This document shows, one piece after another, positions 17,764 through 26,168 of a stretch of 64,000 nucleotides of DNA. The translations under genes were made by a program, and so were the position numbers. Each line of letters opens with the position of its first letter. Position 1 is the first letter of the stretch. Below the pieces are notes generated by a model, which was not told the DNA's origin, made no database searches, and saw only the letters and a list, made by a program, of their open reading frames with translations. Source of the DNA: Chitinophaga parva (lineage in GTDB: Bacteria; Bacteroidota; Bacteroidia; Chitinophagales; Chitinophagaceae); NCBI RefSeq assembly GCF_003071345.1, contig NZ_QCYK01000001.1, positions 1,054,001 through 1,118,000 of the forward strand, in the 5' to 3' direction.

Positions 17764-18813
17764 ATGCGTTCAACAATGATCAACCGGATAGCATGGTGCG
17801 TTTTACTGACTGCCCTGATCAGCACCGGCGCTGATGCACAACGTCGCGGCGGCGCCACCCGGCGTAAACCGGCTGCTGATGCAACCCAGCAGACCGATCC
17901 CAACGCAGGCGTGACCAACCCGGCAACCGGTAACACAGTGGCTCCTCCCCCCGCGGCGCCAGCCACCACTGGTACGCAGCCTTCCCTGCGCCCGGATGGC
18001 ATCAGCGCAGGCCCCATGGTAGATACACCCCGTACGTCCAAGCGTGTGGATGGTGTAACCGCCAAGAGCCTTATCCGTGACCGTACACCTCTCACCTACG
18101 ATTATATCCGTGAAGACGACAAGTTCTGGGAAAAACGCGTATGGCAGATCATTGACATCCGCGAAAAAATGAACCTGCCCTTCCAGTATAACGTAGAGGA
18201 TGAAAACGGTACGAACCAGCTGTTCATCAACATCCTGCTGAACGCGATCAAGAACAAGGAAGTAGAGGCCTTCAACCCGATTGATGACCGTTTCACCACC
18301 GTGATGCCTTACGAAGAGATCATGGGCAAGCTGCAGGGCGAGGTAAAACAAGTGCGCAGCATTGACCCCGTGACCGGTGAGGAAAAAATGGTGGAAACCC
18401 GGGATGATTTCAACCCCGAAACGATCAAGCAATTCAAGATCAAGGAAGTGTGGGTGATAGACAAGGAAGCCTCCGCGCTCAAAGTGCGCATCCTGGGTAT
18501 AGCCCCCATGGTGGCCCGTATGAACGAAGACGGCAGCCTGCGCGCCTCCATCCCCCTGTTCTGGGTATACTATCCTGACCTGCGCCCTGTACTGGCTAAA
18601 TTTGATGTTTACAACCAGAACAACGACGCAGCCAGCATGAGTTGGGAAGACGTATTTGAAATGCGCTTTTTCTCCAGCTACATCATCAAGGAGAACAATA
18701 ACTACAACCGTGAGATCAAGGACTACATTAAAGACGGCGTAATGCGCCTCATGGAAGGACAAGCCATCCATGACAAGATCTTTAACAAGGAACAAGACCT
18801 CTGGCAGTATTGA
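17764..18813 (+). CDS. gldN: Gliding motility / T9SS ring protein GldN
   Basis: A periplasmic protein of 349 residues (PorN) that forms the outer-membrane ring with GldK. A signal peptide (MRSTMINRIAWCVLLTALISTGADAQ) precedes a low-complexity Ala/Thr/Pro linker at about residues 27-90. The folded domain starts near SLIRDRTPLTYDYIREDDKFWEKRVWQIIDIREKMN, the strongest family marker, and continues through IKEVWVIDKEASALKVRILGIAPM and LFWVYYPDLRPVL to the C-terminus. The ATG at 17764 is preferred over an upstream TTG at 17755. It ends the operon at a terminator. No porP/sprF gene follows. Confidence 0.95.
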   Translation: MRSTMINRIAWCVLLTALISTGADAQRRGGATRRKPAADATQQTDPNAGVTNPATGNTVAPPPAAPATTGTQPSLRPDGISAGPMVDTPRTSKRVDGVTAKSLIRDRTPLTYDYIREDDKFWEKRVWQIIDIREKMNLPFQYNVEDENGTNQLFINILLNAIKNKEVEAFNPIDDRFTTVMPYEEIMGKLQGEVKQVRSIDPVTGEEKMVETRDDFNPETIKQFKIKEVWVIDKEASALKVRILGIAPMVARMNEDGSLRASIPLFWVYYPDLRPVLAKFDVYNQNNDAASMSWEDVFEMRFFSSYIIKENNNYNREIKDYIKDGVMRLMEGQAIHDKIFNKEQDLWQY

Positions 18814-18834
18814 TAGTTGAATGCATTGAATACA

Positions 18835-18869
18835 AAAAGCGGCAATCCGGTAAACGGGTTGCCGCTTTT
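18835..18869. terminator. Bidirectional terminator closing gldKLMN
   Basis: AAAAGCGGCAA/TTGCCGCTTTT forms an 11-bp stem, extended inward by CCGG/CCGG-like pairs. It serves the gldN end (plus) and the GT39 gene end (minus, 18889). Confidence 0.88.
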
Positions 18870-18888
18870 GCTTTTCGGAATGCCTGCT

Positions 18889-20424
18889 TTATTTCCGGGC
18901 TTCATATTCGTTGATCGTTGCCGTTGCCTTGTCCCGCAAAAGGGCCAGCAGCCCCGGTTGCAGCTCACGGAGGGTAAATACGGCAGTGCCATTCTCGCGT
19001 GCATACCCATTGGTCACCTGCCCTTCTTTTACAATACTGCCCGCTACCCGCTTTGCCAGTTCGTCCGGTTCGTCATCCAGCAGAATGATGGCGGAAAGCG
19101 TATCCATCTTCGGGAACCAATACGCGTAGTCTGCATTGTAAGCAATGGCATCCGGCATTTTACCATGGTTGTAGAAGTTCAGGGCACCGGCTTCGCCATA
19201 GTTGCCGCAAATGACCAGGGTATGCGGCTTCACGCTATCCGGCAGTTTGTGATAAGCGCTCAGCGCCAGGTCTGCCATCTGGTGCCAGCCCAGCATGTCT
19301 GCAAAGTCCTGCGGTAGTAAGTGATCCTTACCATCTTCCCAATGCAATAATCCAAGCCGCTGCATGCGGTGGTGTTGCAACTGCAGCCGCGCAGGACTGG
19401 CCACCGGGTATACAATGTCAAACACCCAGGCCAGCAATCCCACGGGTACCAGCACCCAAAGCGGGCGCAGGTAACGTTTCCAGCCATGCTCAAACAAATG
19501 CTCAAAATATACGCTGCCAAAGGCCAGCAGCATGGGATACAGGCCAAAGGCATAATAAGATTTACCATGCGCCAGCAAATAAAGGCCTGTTACAAAAAGA
19601 AAAGACCAGCCCAATGCACGGTAAGACCGGAAAGGGGGATACACGAAAAGCGCCACCACTCCGCCTATCCAGAGATAGATGGAACCAAACAGGAATAAAG
19701 CCTGGGAGAGAAGATAGCCTGATGCGGTTACATTTACCAACTGGGTAGTGTTGAGCTCTTTCATGTGATGTACCAGCGGGAAGTTATGTTGCCATTGCCA
19801 GATAATATTGGGCAATGCGATCAGTAACGCCACGCCGGCTCCGTACCAGAAAGGCCGGGTAGCCATCAACCTGCGTTGCGGTGTAAGTAGCAACGCAGGT
19901 AGCAGCGCTACTACGAGGAACATCACGTTGTACTTATTCAGGAAACCCAGCCCCAGGGCCACGCCCAGCCAGATCATCCATCGAGGTTTTTCTGTCTGGA
20001 TATAACGCACCAGACAATAGTAGATCCAGGTCCAGGCCAGCACGTCAAACGAATTGGGCTGGAACAGCATATTAAGGCGCAGGTAGGAAGAGAACAGCAT
20101 GGCAAAACATGCCAGCAGTTGCGCATACAAGTGCCCGCCTGCGGCCGCCACCAGTTGCCAGACCAGCAGGATGGTGAGTGCGCCAAATACGGCCGGGAAC
20201 AGGCGCACGGCCCACTCCCCGTTGCCCAGCCACTGTATGCAAAAGGCTTCCACCGCAGATAGGGGTGGTACGCTCAGGTAGCCCCAGGCCAGGTGGTGCC
20301 CCAGGTCCAGGTGCAGGAATTCATCGCGGTGAGGATCATATTGCGGGGAAACAACACAGTATTGCAACGCTATTTTCGAAGCTAACAGCAGGAGCAATAC
20401 CCAGGTATTTTTGCGTGGGGGCAT
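18889..20424 (-). CDS. Glycosyltransferase family 39-like membrane protein
   Basis: An integral-membrane protein of about 511 residues of the ArnT/PMT (GT39, PMT_2) type, which transfers a sugar from a polyprenyl-phosphate carrier to lipid or protein on the periplasmic face. About 11 membrane helices occupy residues 8-345. The catalytic loop after the first helix is visible as DPHRDEFLHLDLGHHLAWGYLSVPPL, whose Asp-Glu pair matches the GT39 acidic motif. A soluble C-terminal domain of about 140 residues follows. The ATG at 20424 (MPPRKNTW) directly precedes the first helix; upstream in-frame sequence to 20544 is unlike the family. The acceptor is unknown. Confidence 0.85.
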   Translation of the reverse strand: MPPRKNTWVLLLLLASKIALQYCVVSPQYDPHRDEFLHLDLGHHLAWGYLSVPPLSAVEAFCIQWLGNGEWAVRLFPAVFGALTILLVWQLVAAAGGHLYAQLLACFAMLFSSYLRLNMLFQPNSFDVLAWTWIYYCLVRYIQTEKPRWMIWLGVALGLGFLNKYNVMFLVVALLPALLLTPQRRLMATRPFWYGAGVALLIALPNIIWQWQHNFPLVHHMKELNTTQLVNVTASGYLLSQALFLFGSIYLWIGGVVALFVYPPFRSYRALGWSFLFVTGLYLLAHGKSYYAFGLYPMLLAFGSVYFEHLFEHGWKRYLRPLWVLVPVGLLAWVFDIVYPVASPARLQLQHHRMQRLGLLHWEDGKDHLLPQDFADMLGWHQMADLALSAYHKLPDSVKPHTLVICGNYGEAGALNFYNHGKMPDAIAYNADYAYWFPKMDTLSAIILLDDEPDELAKRVAGSIVKEGQVTNGYARENGTAVFTLRELQPGLLALLRDKATATINEYEARK

Positions 20425-20500
20425 AAGCAGACTTTGGAACAAAATACAAAAAGCCGGCAGAAGAAATTTCCCAATAGCAACTTCAATGTTCCGGGGAAAT

Positions 20501-20541
20501 GAAAAGCCCGGGCGCAATGCGATGATGCGCCCGGGCTTTTC
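20501..20541 (-). terminator. Long perfect hairpin after the SUI1-family gene
   Basis: Arms of 16 bp (GAAAAGCCCGGGCGCA and its exact complement) surround a nine-base loop. On the minus strand a TTTTC tail follows, 52 bases past the stop at 20593. Confidence 0.8.
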
Positions 20542-20592
20542 CACCAGTGATCCGCCGGGACCTGGCCTTATAAGTTCTCCTGCAGTTGGAAA

Positions 20593-20928
20593 TTATTTCG
20601 TTTTGGTATAGCCCCATCCTGTCAACCACTGGATCACCTTGGCCTTATAATCGCCCTGGATCAGGATCTGGCCATCTTTTACACTGCCGCCGGTGCCGCA
20701 TTTTGTCTTGAGCGCTTTACCCAGCTTTTCCAGGTCGTCCGGTGTGCCAATGAAGCCATCAATGAGGGTTACCGTTTTGCCGCCCCGTTGTTTGTTGTCC
20801 AGTTTTACACGGAGTTGCTGCTGGGCCGGCGGCAGGGTATCCTGTATTTCAGGTTCCTCGTGCTGGGGCTTGAAATCAGGGTTGGTGGAGAATACGATAC
20901 CGTTTGTAGTGCGTTTGTTCTTGGACAT
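20593..20928 (-). CDS. SUI1/eIF1-family translation factor (YciH-like)
   Basis: A soluble protein of 111 residues ending in a SUI1 domain, the fold of eukaryotic eIF1 and E. coli YciH. YciH affects start-codon fidelity. Marks of the fold are RVKLDNKQRGGKTVTLIDGFIG followed by LEKLGKALKTKCGTGGSVKDGQILIQGDY and VIQWLTGWGY. The first 45 residues are a polar, probably disordered tail. The ATG at 20928 (MSKNKRT) is chosen; a start at 20949 would add seven residues. It follows the lipid kinase gene by only 24 bases on the same strand, so they are co-transcribed. Confidence 0.92.
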   Translation of the reverse strand: MSKNKRTTNGIVFSTNPDFKPQHEEPEIQDTLPPAQQQLRVKLDNKQRGGKTVTLIDGFIGTPDDLEKLGKALKTKCGTGGSVKDGQILIQGDYKAKVIQWLTGWGYTKTK

Positions 20929-20952
20929 GGGAAATACGTTTTGAAGCATGAA

Positions 20953-21834
20953 TTATTCAGCCACGATCACCTGCAGGGCACCGGGTTCCAGGCGGAAGGT
21001 AACCTGCTGGTCATTGCTCAGGGGCACGGCGTCTCCATCCACCTGCAGGCATTCCAGTTGTTCGCTGTTGATGGTAACGGTGCGGCCGGTGTAGTGCTGC
21101 ATGAAATCAGTTTTCTCCAGGTTGCCCATCAGGGAGTGGAAACTGAGTGGCGCCAACTGCCAGAAGGAGATGGGGCGCACTAGGCAAAGGTCGAACTGGC
21201 CGTCAAATACGGTGGCATCCGCGGCCAGCTTAAATTCAAAACCAAACTGGTTGCTGTTGGCAATCGTGAGCAGGAACGCGGGCTCCTCGATCGTTTTGCC
21301 GTCTATTTCTATATGGTAAGGAAGGTAGCGGTAATTCCTGAAACTTTTGATCACCTGGCTGGCGTAGCCATACAGGCCGCGGTGCTTGGTATGGCGGAAT
21401 TCTTCCGCCACTTTGGCGTCAAAACCAAGACCGGCATTGCTGAGGAAAAGGTGCTCGTTGGCAAAGCCCACGTCCATGGGGCGGGGCCTGCCGGTTACGA
21501 TCAGTTCCATGGCCTTGTCTATGTTCAGCGGTATTTTCAGGGCACGGGCCAGGCCATTGCCGCTGCCCAGGGGAATGATGCCCAGGGCGGTTTTGCTGCC
21601 CCGCAGGCCACGGGCTATTTCGTTAATAGAGCCATCGCCGCCCACGGCCACTACAATATCAAAGTGGCGGGTCACTGCATCTTTGGCAAGGTCTTCCCCA
21701 TGGCCCATGTAAGCCAGGTACACCGTTTCTACGTGGAAGGCATTTTCCGGGAAGTGGCGGGCTATGTGGGCGTCCAACAGCTTTTGACGGTTGGTGCCGG
21801 CTTTCCGGTTAATGATGATGAGGATCTTCTTCAA
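20953..21834 (-). CDS. Diacylglycerol kinase family lipid kinase (YegS/DgkB-like)
   Basis: A soluble or peripheral protein of 293 residues that phosphorylates diacylglycerol or a related lipid at the inner membrane. The N-terminal catalytic domain has the nucleotide-binding GGDGSINE motif at residues 65-72 and PLGSGNGLAR at 88-97, both diagnostic of the family. The C-terminal beta-domain contains the LFLSNAGLGFDAKVAEE segment, also typical, and ends DGDAVPLSNDQQVTFRLEPGALQVI. Length is standard. It lies in one operon with nadC upstream (37-base gap) and the SUI1 factor downstream. The lipid substrate cannot be told from sequence: sphingosine and diacylglycerol are both possible in this phylum. 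Confidence 0.9.
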   Translation of the reverse strand: MKKILIIINRKAGTNRQKLLDAHIARHFPENAFHVETVYLAYMGHGEDLAKDAVTRHFDIVVAVGGDGSINEIARGLRGSKTALGIIPLGSGNGLARALKIPLNIDKAMELIVTGRPRPMDVGFANEHLFLSNAGLGFDAKVAEEFRHTKHRGLYGYASQVIKSFRNYRYLPYHIEIDGKTIEEPAFLLTIANSNQFGFEFKLAADATVFDGQFDLCLVRPISFWQLAPLSFHSLMGNLEKTDFMQHYTGRTVTINSEQLECLQVDGDAVPLSNDQQVTFRLEPGALQVIVAE

Positions 21835-21871
21835 GGTAATTGCATTCAGGTATATAATGGATGCCGCATTG

Positions 21872-22720
21872 TTACATCGCTTTCAGGCTCAGGTCCAGGC
21901 TCACCGCATGATGGATGATGGCGCCCGCTGAGATGTAATCTACGCCGGTTTGGGCATAGGTCACAATATTTTCCAGGGTAATACCGCCGGAAGCCTCCGT
22001 TTCCGCCTGTCCTTTTATGAGCTGCAGGGCTTCGCGGAGCTGGTCTGGCGTATAATTGTCCAGCATGATGCGGTCTACCTTGCCGGTGGCCAGGCATTGT
22101 TTCACATCTTCCAGGGTGCGCGTTTCCACTTCAATTTTCAGGTCCAGGTGGTGCGCCTGCAGGTATTCCACGGTACGGGCCACGGCCTGGGGGATGCCAC
22201 CGGCAAAGTCCACGTGGTTATCCTTGAGCATGATCATATCGTACAGGCCCATGCGGTGGTTGGTACCGCCACCTATACGCACGGCTTCCTTTTCCAGGAG
22301 GCGGAAATTGGGCGTGGTCTTGCGGGTGTCCAGGATGCGGGTATGATAAGGCTTTAATACTTGTACATATTGATGGGTGAGGGTGGCAATGCCGCTCATT
22401 CGCTGCATACAATTGAGCACCAGGCGTTCTCCGGTGAGCAGTGTGTGCACGCTGGCTTCAATGGTGAAGGCTACCTCGCCCTTTTGCATGGTGTCCCCGT
22501 CTTTTTTGAGGGGCGTGAAAATGGCCGAAGCGTCCAGGTGCCTGAAAATGGCTTCCGCCACTTCCATGCCGGCCAGGATGCCGTCTTCCTTGATCTTGAG
22601 CTGGGCCTTGCCCCGGGCGCTGGCCGGTATGCAGGCCAGGGTGGAATGGTCGCCGCTGCCAATATCTTCTGCCAGGGCGCTGGTAATGAATGCCGAAAGA
22701 GCCGTTGGGTCTAATGCCAT
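21872..22720 (-). CDS. nadC: Nicotinate-nucleotide pyrophosphorylase (carboxylating)
   Basis: A cytosolic enzyme of 282 residues that converts quinolinate and PRPP to nicotinate mononucleotide, the closing step of de novo NAD synthesis. The QPRTase fold is shown by EDIGSGDHST near residue 18, TGERLVLNCMQRMSGIAT (97-113), DTRKTTP (131-137), which binds substrate, and the histidine-arginine segment HRMGLYDMIMLKDNH (155-169). SAGAIIHHAVSLDLSL closes it. The start at 22720 matches the family; the frame continues upstream only through the repeat region. It heads an operon with the lipid kinase and SUI1 factor. nadA and nadB are not in this window. Confidence 0.95.
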   Translation of the reverse strand: MALDPTALSAFITSALAEDIGSGDHSTLACIPASARGKAQLKIKEDGILAGMEVAEAIFRHLDASAIFTPLKKDGDTMQKGEVAFTIEASVHTLLTGERLVLNCMQRMSGIATLTHQYVQVLKPYHTRILDTRKTTPNFRLLEKEAVRIGGGTNHRMGLYDMIMLKDNHVDFAGGIPQAVARTVEYLQAHHLDLKIEVETRTLEDVKQCLATGKVDRIMLDNYTPDQLREALQLIKGQAETEASGGITLENIVTYAQTGVDYISAGAIIHHAVSLDLSLKAM

Positions 22721-22866
22721 AATGATGTGTTTAAAACAGGACGTTCTTACTTCCGGAGCAAAATTACACTTTGTGGGATTAATCCCCTTGTTTGACTTCC
22801 GGCCTCCCGCTCCCTTTTCAATGCGGAGCCCCGGGGCAGGGAAATCAACGGCGCTGCACAAGGTTG

Positions 22867-23012
22867 CCCCGCGGCGGCGGGGCTCCAGGGGGTGGGCTGT
22901 TGGCCAGGATATGCCGGATAAAGGAGTCCCGCGCGGTGGCAGCCCCCAGGGGTTGGGGCTGTTTGCCGGATATGCCGGATAAAAAAGCCCCGCGGCGGCG
23001 GGGCTATCCAGG
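22867..23012. repeat. GC-rich tandem repeat, 61-bp period, about 2.4 copies
   Basis: Copy starts are near 22867, 22928 and 22989, each beginning CCCGCG..GG and running through CCAGG to GGATATGCCGGATAAA and a short AG-C junction. Copies one and three form a near-perfect GCCCCGC..GCGGGGC hairpin. The last copy may serve as terminator for the DUF4783 gene or as a boundary for nadC. No gene covers the stretch from 22721 to 23043. Confidence 0.75.
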
Positions 23013-23043
23013 TTTTCAAATGATTTATGTCTACAAGGTATGG

Positions 23044-23484
23044 TTACTTGGTCTCAAAGCGCAGCTCGTTTAATACCATGCTGGCTCCTTTTTTCTGGAG
23101 CAGGAAGTAAGTACGGTAAGTGCCGCCGGCTGTGCTCATGTTCCCGATACCAAAACGGGAGCCGCCGCCGCCTTCACCCTGGTGCACGATCTCGAAGGAT
23201 TTTACCTGGTTTTTGGCAAAAAAATCTTTCAATATCACTTCTGCCTGGGTTTTGCTGTAAGAATTAGACTTACCGGAAATGTTGATCTCTATGGTGTTAT
23301 CCATGTAAGGGGTCAGGCCACTTACGCTACCCGCCTTGATAGCGCTCACCACTTGTTCAAACGGGCCAGCGGCCTCACTTACAACTACTTCAGTGGTGGG
23401 TTTTGGATGTGCGGACACCGTAAATGCAGTGAACACAAGTACTGCACCCAGCGCCCCCAGCACATACATTAAATTTTTCATCAT
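23044..23484 (-). CDS. DUF4783 domain-containing secreted protein
   Basis: An exported protein of 146 residues. The signal peptide is MMKNLMYVLGALGAVLVFTAFTVSA. The DUF4783 domain (roughly 38-144) belongs to the NTF2-like group: PFEQVVSAIKAGSVSGLTPYMDNTIEINISGK, then SYSKTQAEVILKDFFAKNQVKSFEIVHQG, with TYRTYFLLQ as the last strand. Family function is unknown; a small-molecule-binding or structural role in the periplasm would be speculation. ATGs at 23484 and 23481 are both possible. It stands alone, transcribed on the minus strand from a promoter near 23530 and divergent from gpmI. Confidence 0.85.
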   Translation of the reverse strand: MMKNLMYVLGALGAVLVFTAFTVSAHPKPTTEVVVSEAAGPFEQVVSAIKAGSVSGLTPYMDNTIEINISGKSNSYSKTQAEVILKDFFAKNQVKSFEIVHQGEGGGGSRFGIGNMSTAGGTYRTYFLLQKKGASMVLNELRFETK

Positions 23485-23527
23485 GTTGTATTTTAATGGC
23501 ATCATATGCCTTTAATCTCTAATGTTC

Positions 23528-23535
23528 CAAAACTA
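23528..23535 (-). promoter_or_regulatory. Candidate -7 box for the DUF4783 gene
   Basis: On the minus strand these bases read TAGTTTTG, a perfect TAnnTTTG, 44 bases before the ATG at 23484. Confidence 0.45.
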
Positions 23536-23715
23536 TGCCAAAAAGCGAGGTCTGGCGCGGCTTTACGCGGATCGCTAGTTTTGAGGCGCTAATTTATAAA
23601 AAGGGTTTGAAATATATAAAAATCAGGTATTTTTTATCTTTTTTCAGCACAGATGCGTCTGCCCGCTCAGCGCTTAGCCCGCCGCGATTTCTCTTTTTAA
23701 GCCCAATGCTTCTAT

Positions 23716-23723
23716 TATCTTTG
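23716..23723 (+). promoter_or_regulatory. Candidate -7 box for gpmI
   Basis: TATCTTTG is a perfect TAnnTTTG, 28 bases before the gpmI ATG, an ideal distance for a short leader. A T-rich stretch, not a clear TTG, lies at -33. Confidence 0.55.
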
Positions 23724-23751
23724 TGACCGAATTTTTAAAAACAGAAACCGG

Positions 23752-25275
23752 ATGGAAAAGAATAAAGCCATTTTGATCATCATGGATGGTTGGGCGCAGG
23801 GTAAAGTAGCCGCCGCCGACGCTGTGGCCGCTGCCAATACCCCTTTCGTAGACAGCTTGTACAAACAATACCCGCACACCACCCTGGTAACCTGGGGTGA
23901 GGAAGTAGGCCTGCCCGAGGGGCAAATGGGCAACTCCGAAGTAGGTCACCTCAACATTGGCGCGGGCCGCATTGTATACCAGGAACTGCAGCGCATCAAC
24001 GTAGCCATCCGTGAAGGAGAACTGGCCCAGAACCCGGTATTGCAGGAAACTTTCCAGTACGCCAAATCCAACGGTAAAGCCCTCCACCTCATGGGCCTGG
24101 TGAGCGATGGCGGTGTACACTCCCACCTCAGCCACCTGAAAGCCCTGGTGAATATTGCCAAAGAAATGGGTATCACTAAGTTATACATTCACGCCTTCAC
24201 AGACGGCCGCGATACCGACCCCAAAAGCGGCCTGGGCTATCTCACAGACCTGCAGCAGCACCTGGACGCAAACGGGGGCAAGATTGCCAGCGTAACCGGC
24301 CGCTACTACGCCATGGACCGCGACAAGCGCTGGGAACGGGTGAAACTGGCCTACGATGCGCTCACCAAGGGCATTGGCACTAAAGCTGCAGATGCTGTGG
24401 CTGCCGTGAAGGCTAGCTACGCGGCAGACGTGACGGATGAATTCATCAAACCCATTATCATCACCGGTGCAGACGGCGCGCCCGTGGCCACCATCCAGGA
24501 AGGGGATGCGGTGCTGTGCTTCAACTTCCGCACAGACCGTTGCCGCGAAATCACGCAGGCCCTTACCCAGCAGGACTTCCCGGATTTTGACATGCACACC
24601 ATTCCCCTGTTCTACACCACCATGACCCAGTATGATAAAACATACAAGGGCGTGCATGTGATCTTTGAGAACGATAACCTGAACAACACCCTGGGTGAAG
24701 TGGTAGCGCAGGCGGGCCGCAGCCAGATCCGCATTGCCGAGACCGAGAAATACCCGCACGTATCTTTCTTCTTCAGCGGTGGCCGTGAAAAGGAGTTTGA
24801 AGGGGAACGCCGCCTCATGGCCGCATCGCCCAAAGTAGCCACCTACGACCTGCAGCCGGAAATGAGCGCGCATGAAGTAACAGAAAAGATCGTGGCCGAG
24901 ATCAATGCCGAAAGCGCTGATTTCATTGCCCTTAACTTTGCCAATGCGGACATGGTAGGCCACACCGGTATCTGGGAAGCCGCCATCAAAGCGGTAGAAA
25001 CCGTAGACGCCTGTGTAAAGGAAGTGGTAACTGCCTCCCTGAACCATGGCTATACCGTGTTCCTGACGGCAGACCATGGCAACGCCGATTTCATGAAAAA
25101 TGACGACGGCTCCCCCAACACGGCCCACACCCTGAACCCGGTACCCTTCTTCATCATCAACAAGGACTTCCGCGGTGCAGTGAAAGCCGGCAAACTGGGC
25201 GACATTGCTCCCACCATCCTGCATTTCATGGGCCTGCCCATTCCGAAGGAAATGACCGGCACCGTGCTCGTTTAA
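23752..25275 (+). CDS. gpmI: 2,3-bisphosphoglycerate-independent phosphoglycerate mutase
   Basis: A cytosolic glycolytic enzyme of 507 residues that interconverts 3- and 2-phosphoglycerate with two manganese ions. The alkaline-phosphatase-like fold is marked by D12 in IIMDGW and the phosphorylated serine S62 in QMGNSEVGH. The transferase-domain insertion follows (SDGGVHSHLSH, DGRDTDP, GRYYAMDRDKRWER). The closing metal-site segments NFANADMVGHTG and TADHGNAD come last. Length is standard (about 505-515). It has a short promoter-proximal leader and its own terminator. Confidence 0.97.
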   Translation: MEKNKAILIIMDGWAQGKVAAADAVAAANTPFVDSLYKQYPHTTLVTWGEEVGLPEGQMGNSEVGHLNIGAGRIVYQELQRINVAIREGELAQNPVLQETFQYAKSNGKALHLMGLVSDGGVHSHLSHLKALVNIAKEMGITKLYIHAFTDGRDTDPKSGLGYLTDLQQHLDANGGKIASVTGRYYAMDRDKRWERVKLAYDALTKGIGTKAADAVAAVKASYAADVTDEFIKPIIITGADGAPVATIQEGDAVLCFNFRTDRCREITQALTQQDFPDFDMHTIPLFYTTMTQYDKTYKGVHVIFENDNLNNTLGEVVAQAGRSQIRIAETEKYPHVSFFFSGGREKEFEGERRLMAASPKVATYDLQPEMSAHEVTEKIVAEINAESADFIALNFANADMVGHTGIWEAAIKAVETVDACVKEVVTASLNHGYTVFLTADHGNADFMKNDDGSPNTAHTLNPVPFFIINKDFRGAVKAGKLGDIAPTILHFMGLPIPKEMTGTVLV

Positions 25276-25305
25276 CATCAGTAAGTTTATTGTGTCATAC
25301 GGACA

Positions 25306-25338
25306 AAAACCGCGGAAGAAAATTTCCGCGGTTTTTTT
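25306..25338 (+). terminator. Intrinsic terminator after gpmI
   Basis: The 12-bp stem AAAACCGCGGAA/TTCCGCGGTTTT is followed by three more T. Confidence 0.9.
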
Positions 25339-25534
25339 ATGGGGCGTGTAACTTTTGAAGAATAGCCTGCGTTTTAATGGCAGGTTCCCGGCAAAAGGGG
25401 GGGAATTTGAGCGGAGGATATGGAAATGCCCCCGGGTACTGCATCTGAGTATTGGTTTTTCACTAGGTTAACATATTGAGTCAATTGGTTTAAACGATTT
25501 TTTTAGTGCTCTCGACAGATTTGCTCATGCTTAG

Positions 25535-25566
25535 ATGCGCCGTGTTCACGGCGCATATTTTTTTTC
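25535..25566 (+). terminator. Second intrinsic terminator, just upstream of a gene
   Basis: ATGCGCCGTG/CACGGCGCAT forms a 10-bp perfect stem with a two-base loop and eight T. It lies only 17 bases before the start of the following lipoprotein gene. The interval 25276-25582 otherwise shows no gene. Confidence 0.8.
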
Positions 25567-25570
25567 TGCG

Positions 25571-25578
25571 TACTTTTG
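25571..25578 (+). promoter_or_regulatory. Candidate -7 box close to the lipoprotein start
   Basis: TACTTTTG is a perfect TAnnTTTG ending four bases before the ATG at 25583. If used, transcription would start at or near the start codon, giving a leaderless or near-leaderless mRNA. Confidence 0.4.
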
Positions 25579-25582
25579 AAAC

Positions 25583-26161
25583 ATGGACCGTCGTTTTGCC
25601 CGCTTGACAGGAATTTCAGGGATCAGCATTGCTTTTTTATTTGCCGCCTGCATGCAGGTAGAAGGCCCATCCGCTGCTGCCAGCGCGCGTTTCCGTGATC
25701 TGCCGGCTTACTTTGCGGGAGAGCAGCACCAGCTGAAACAGGCGGGCCTCATTTTTCATAAAGTAGCAGAACAGGACGGGGTGCGGGATTCCCTCATCAC
25801 CAGTGATACGGCCACCATTGCTCACCTGCTGAAACCCTTTGCCGGCATTGACCTGAACAAGCCTTCCCTGCGCGATCAATACACAATAGATTCCGTGACG
25901 GACGAATTCAGCGGGGCGCGCTCCCTGAGCTATACTGCCAAAACGCCGGCCGTAAACCCCCAGCAGGTGCTCCTGGAAACAGACAGCGCCGGCAACATCC
26001 AATCAGTGCAACTAAGTTCCCGCACCAGCAATTTATTGTACAAAACATCATCAACGCTGGTGTACCAGCACCTGAAAACAGTGAGTGTTACCACAGACCA
26101 GCAAGTGGTGCTACTGGCGCCTACCCACTTGTCTGTGCAGGTACGCATGTACCCAAAATAA
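25583..26161 (+). CDS. Putative lipoprotein of unknown function
   Basis: A protein of 192 residues that I do not recognise. The N-terminus is basic then hydrophobic (MDRRFARLTGISGISIAFLF) and ends in a lipobox AAC, placing the acylated cysteine at residue 23. The mature part is polar, without membrane helices, with TIDSVTDEFSGARSLSYTAKTPAVNPQQVLLETDSAGNIQSVQL suggesting beta-strands. It lies between gpmI and uvrC; uvrC starts eight bases after its stop, so the two are probably co-transcribed. An outer-membrane or periplasmic location is inferred from the lipobox alone. Confidence 0.7.
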   Translation: MDRRFARLTGISGISIAFLFAACMQVEGPSAAASARFRDLPAYFAGEQHQLKQAGLIFHKVAEQDGVRDSLITSDTATIAHLLKPFAGIDLNKPSLRDQYTIDSVTDEFSGARSLSYTAKTPAVNPQQVLLETDSAGNIQSVQLSSRTSNLLYKTSSTLVYQHLKTVSVTTDQQVVLLAPTHLSVQVRMYPK

Positions 26162-26168
26162 CAAGGAA

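Noticed and set aside
22867..23012. CRISPR array
   Set aside because: Copies are contiguous with a 61-bp period, no unique spacers, and no cas gene is near.
23535..23726. Small plus-strand open frame before gpmI
   Set aside because: It covers both promoter boxes in the gap between the DUF4783 gene and gpmI and shows no family pattern.
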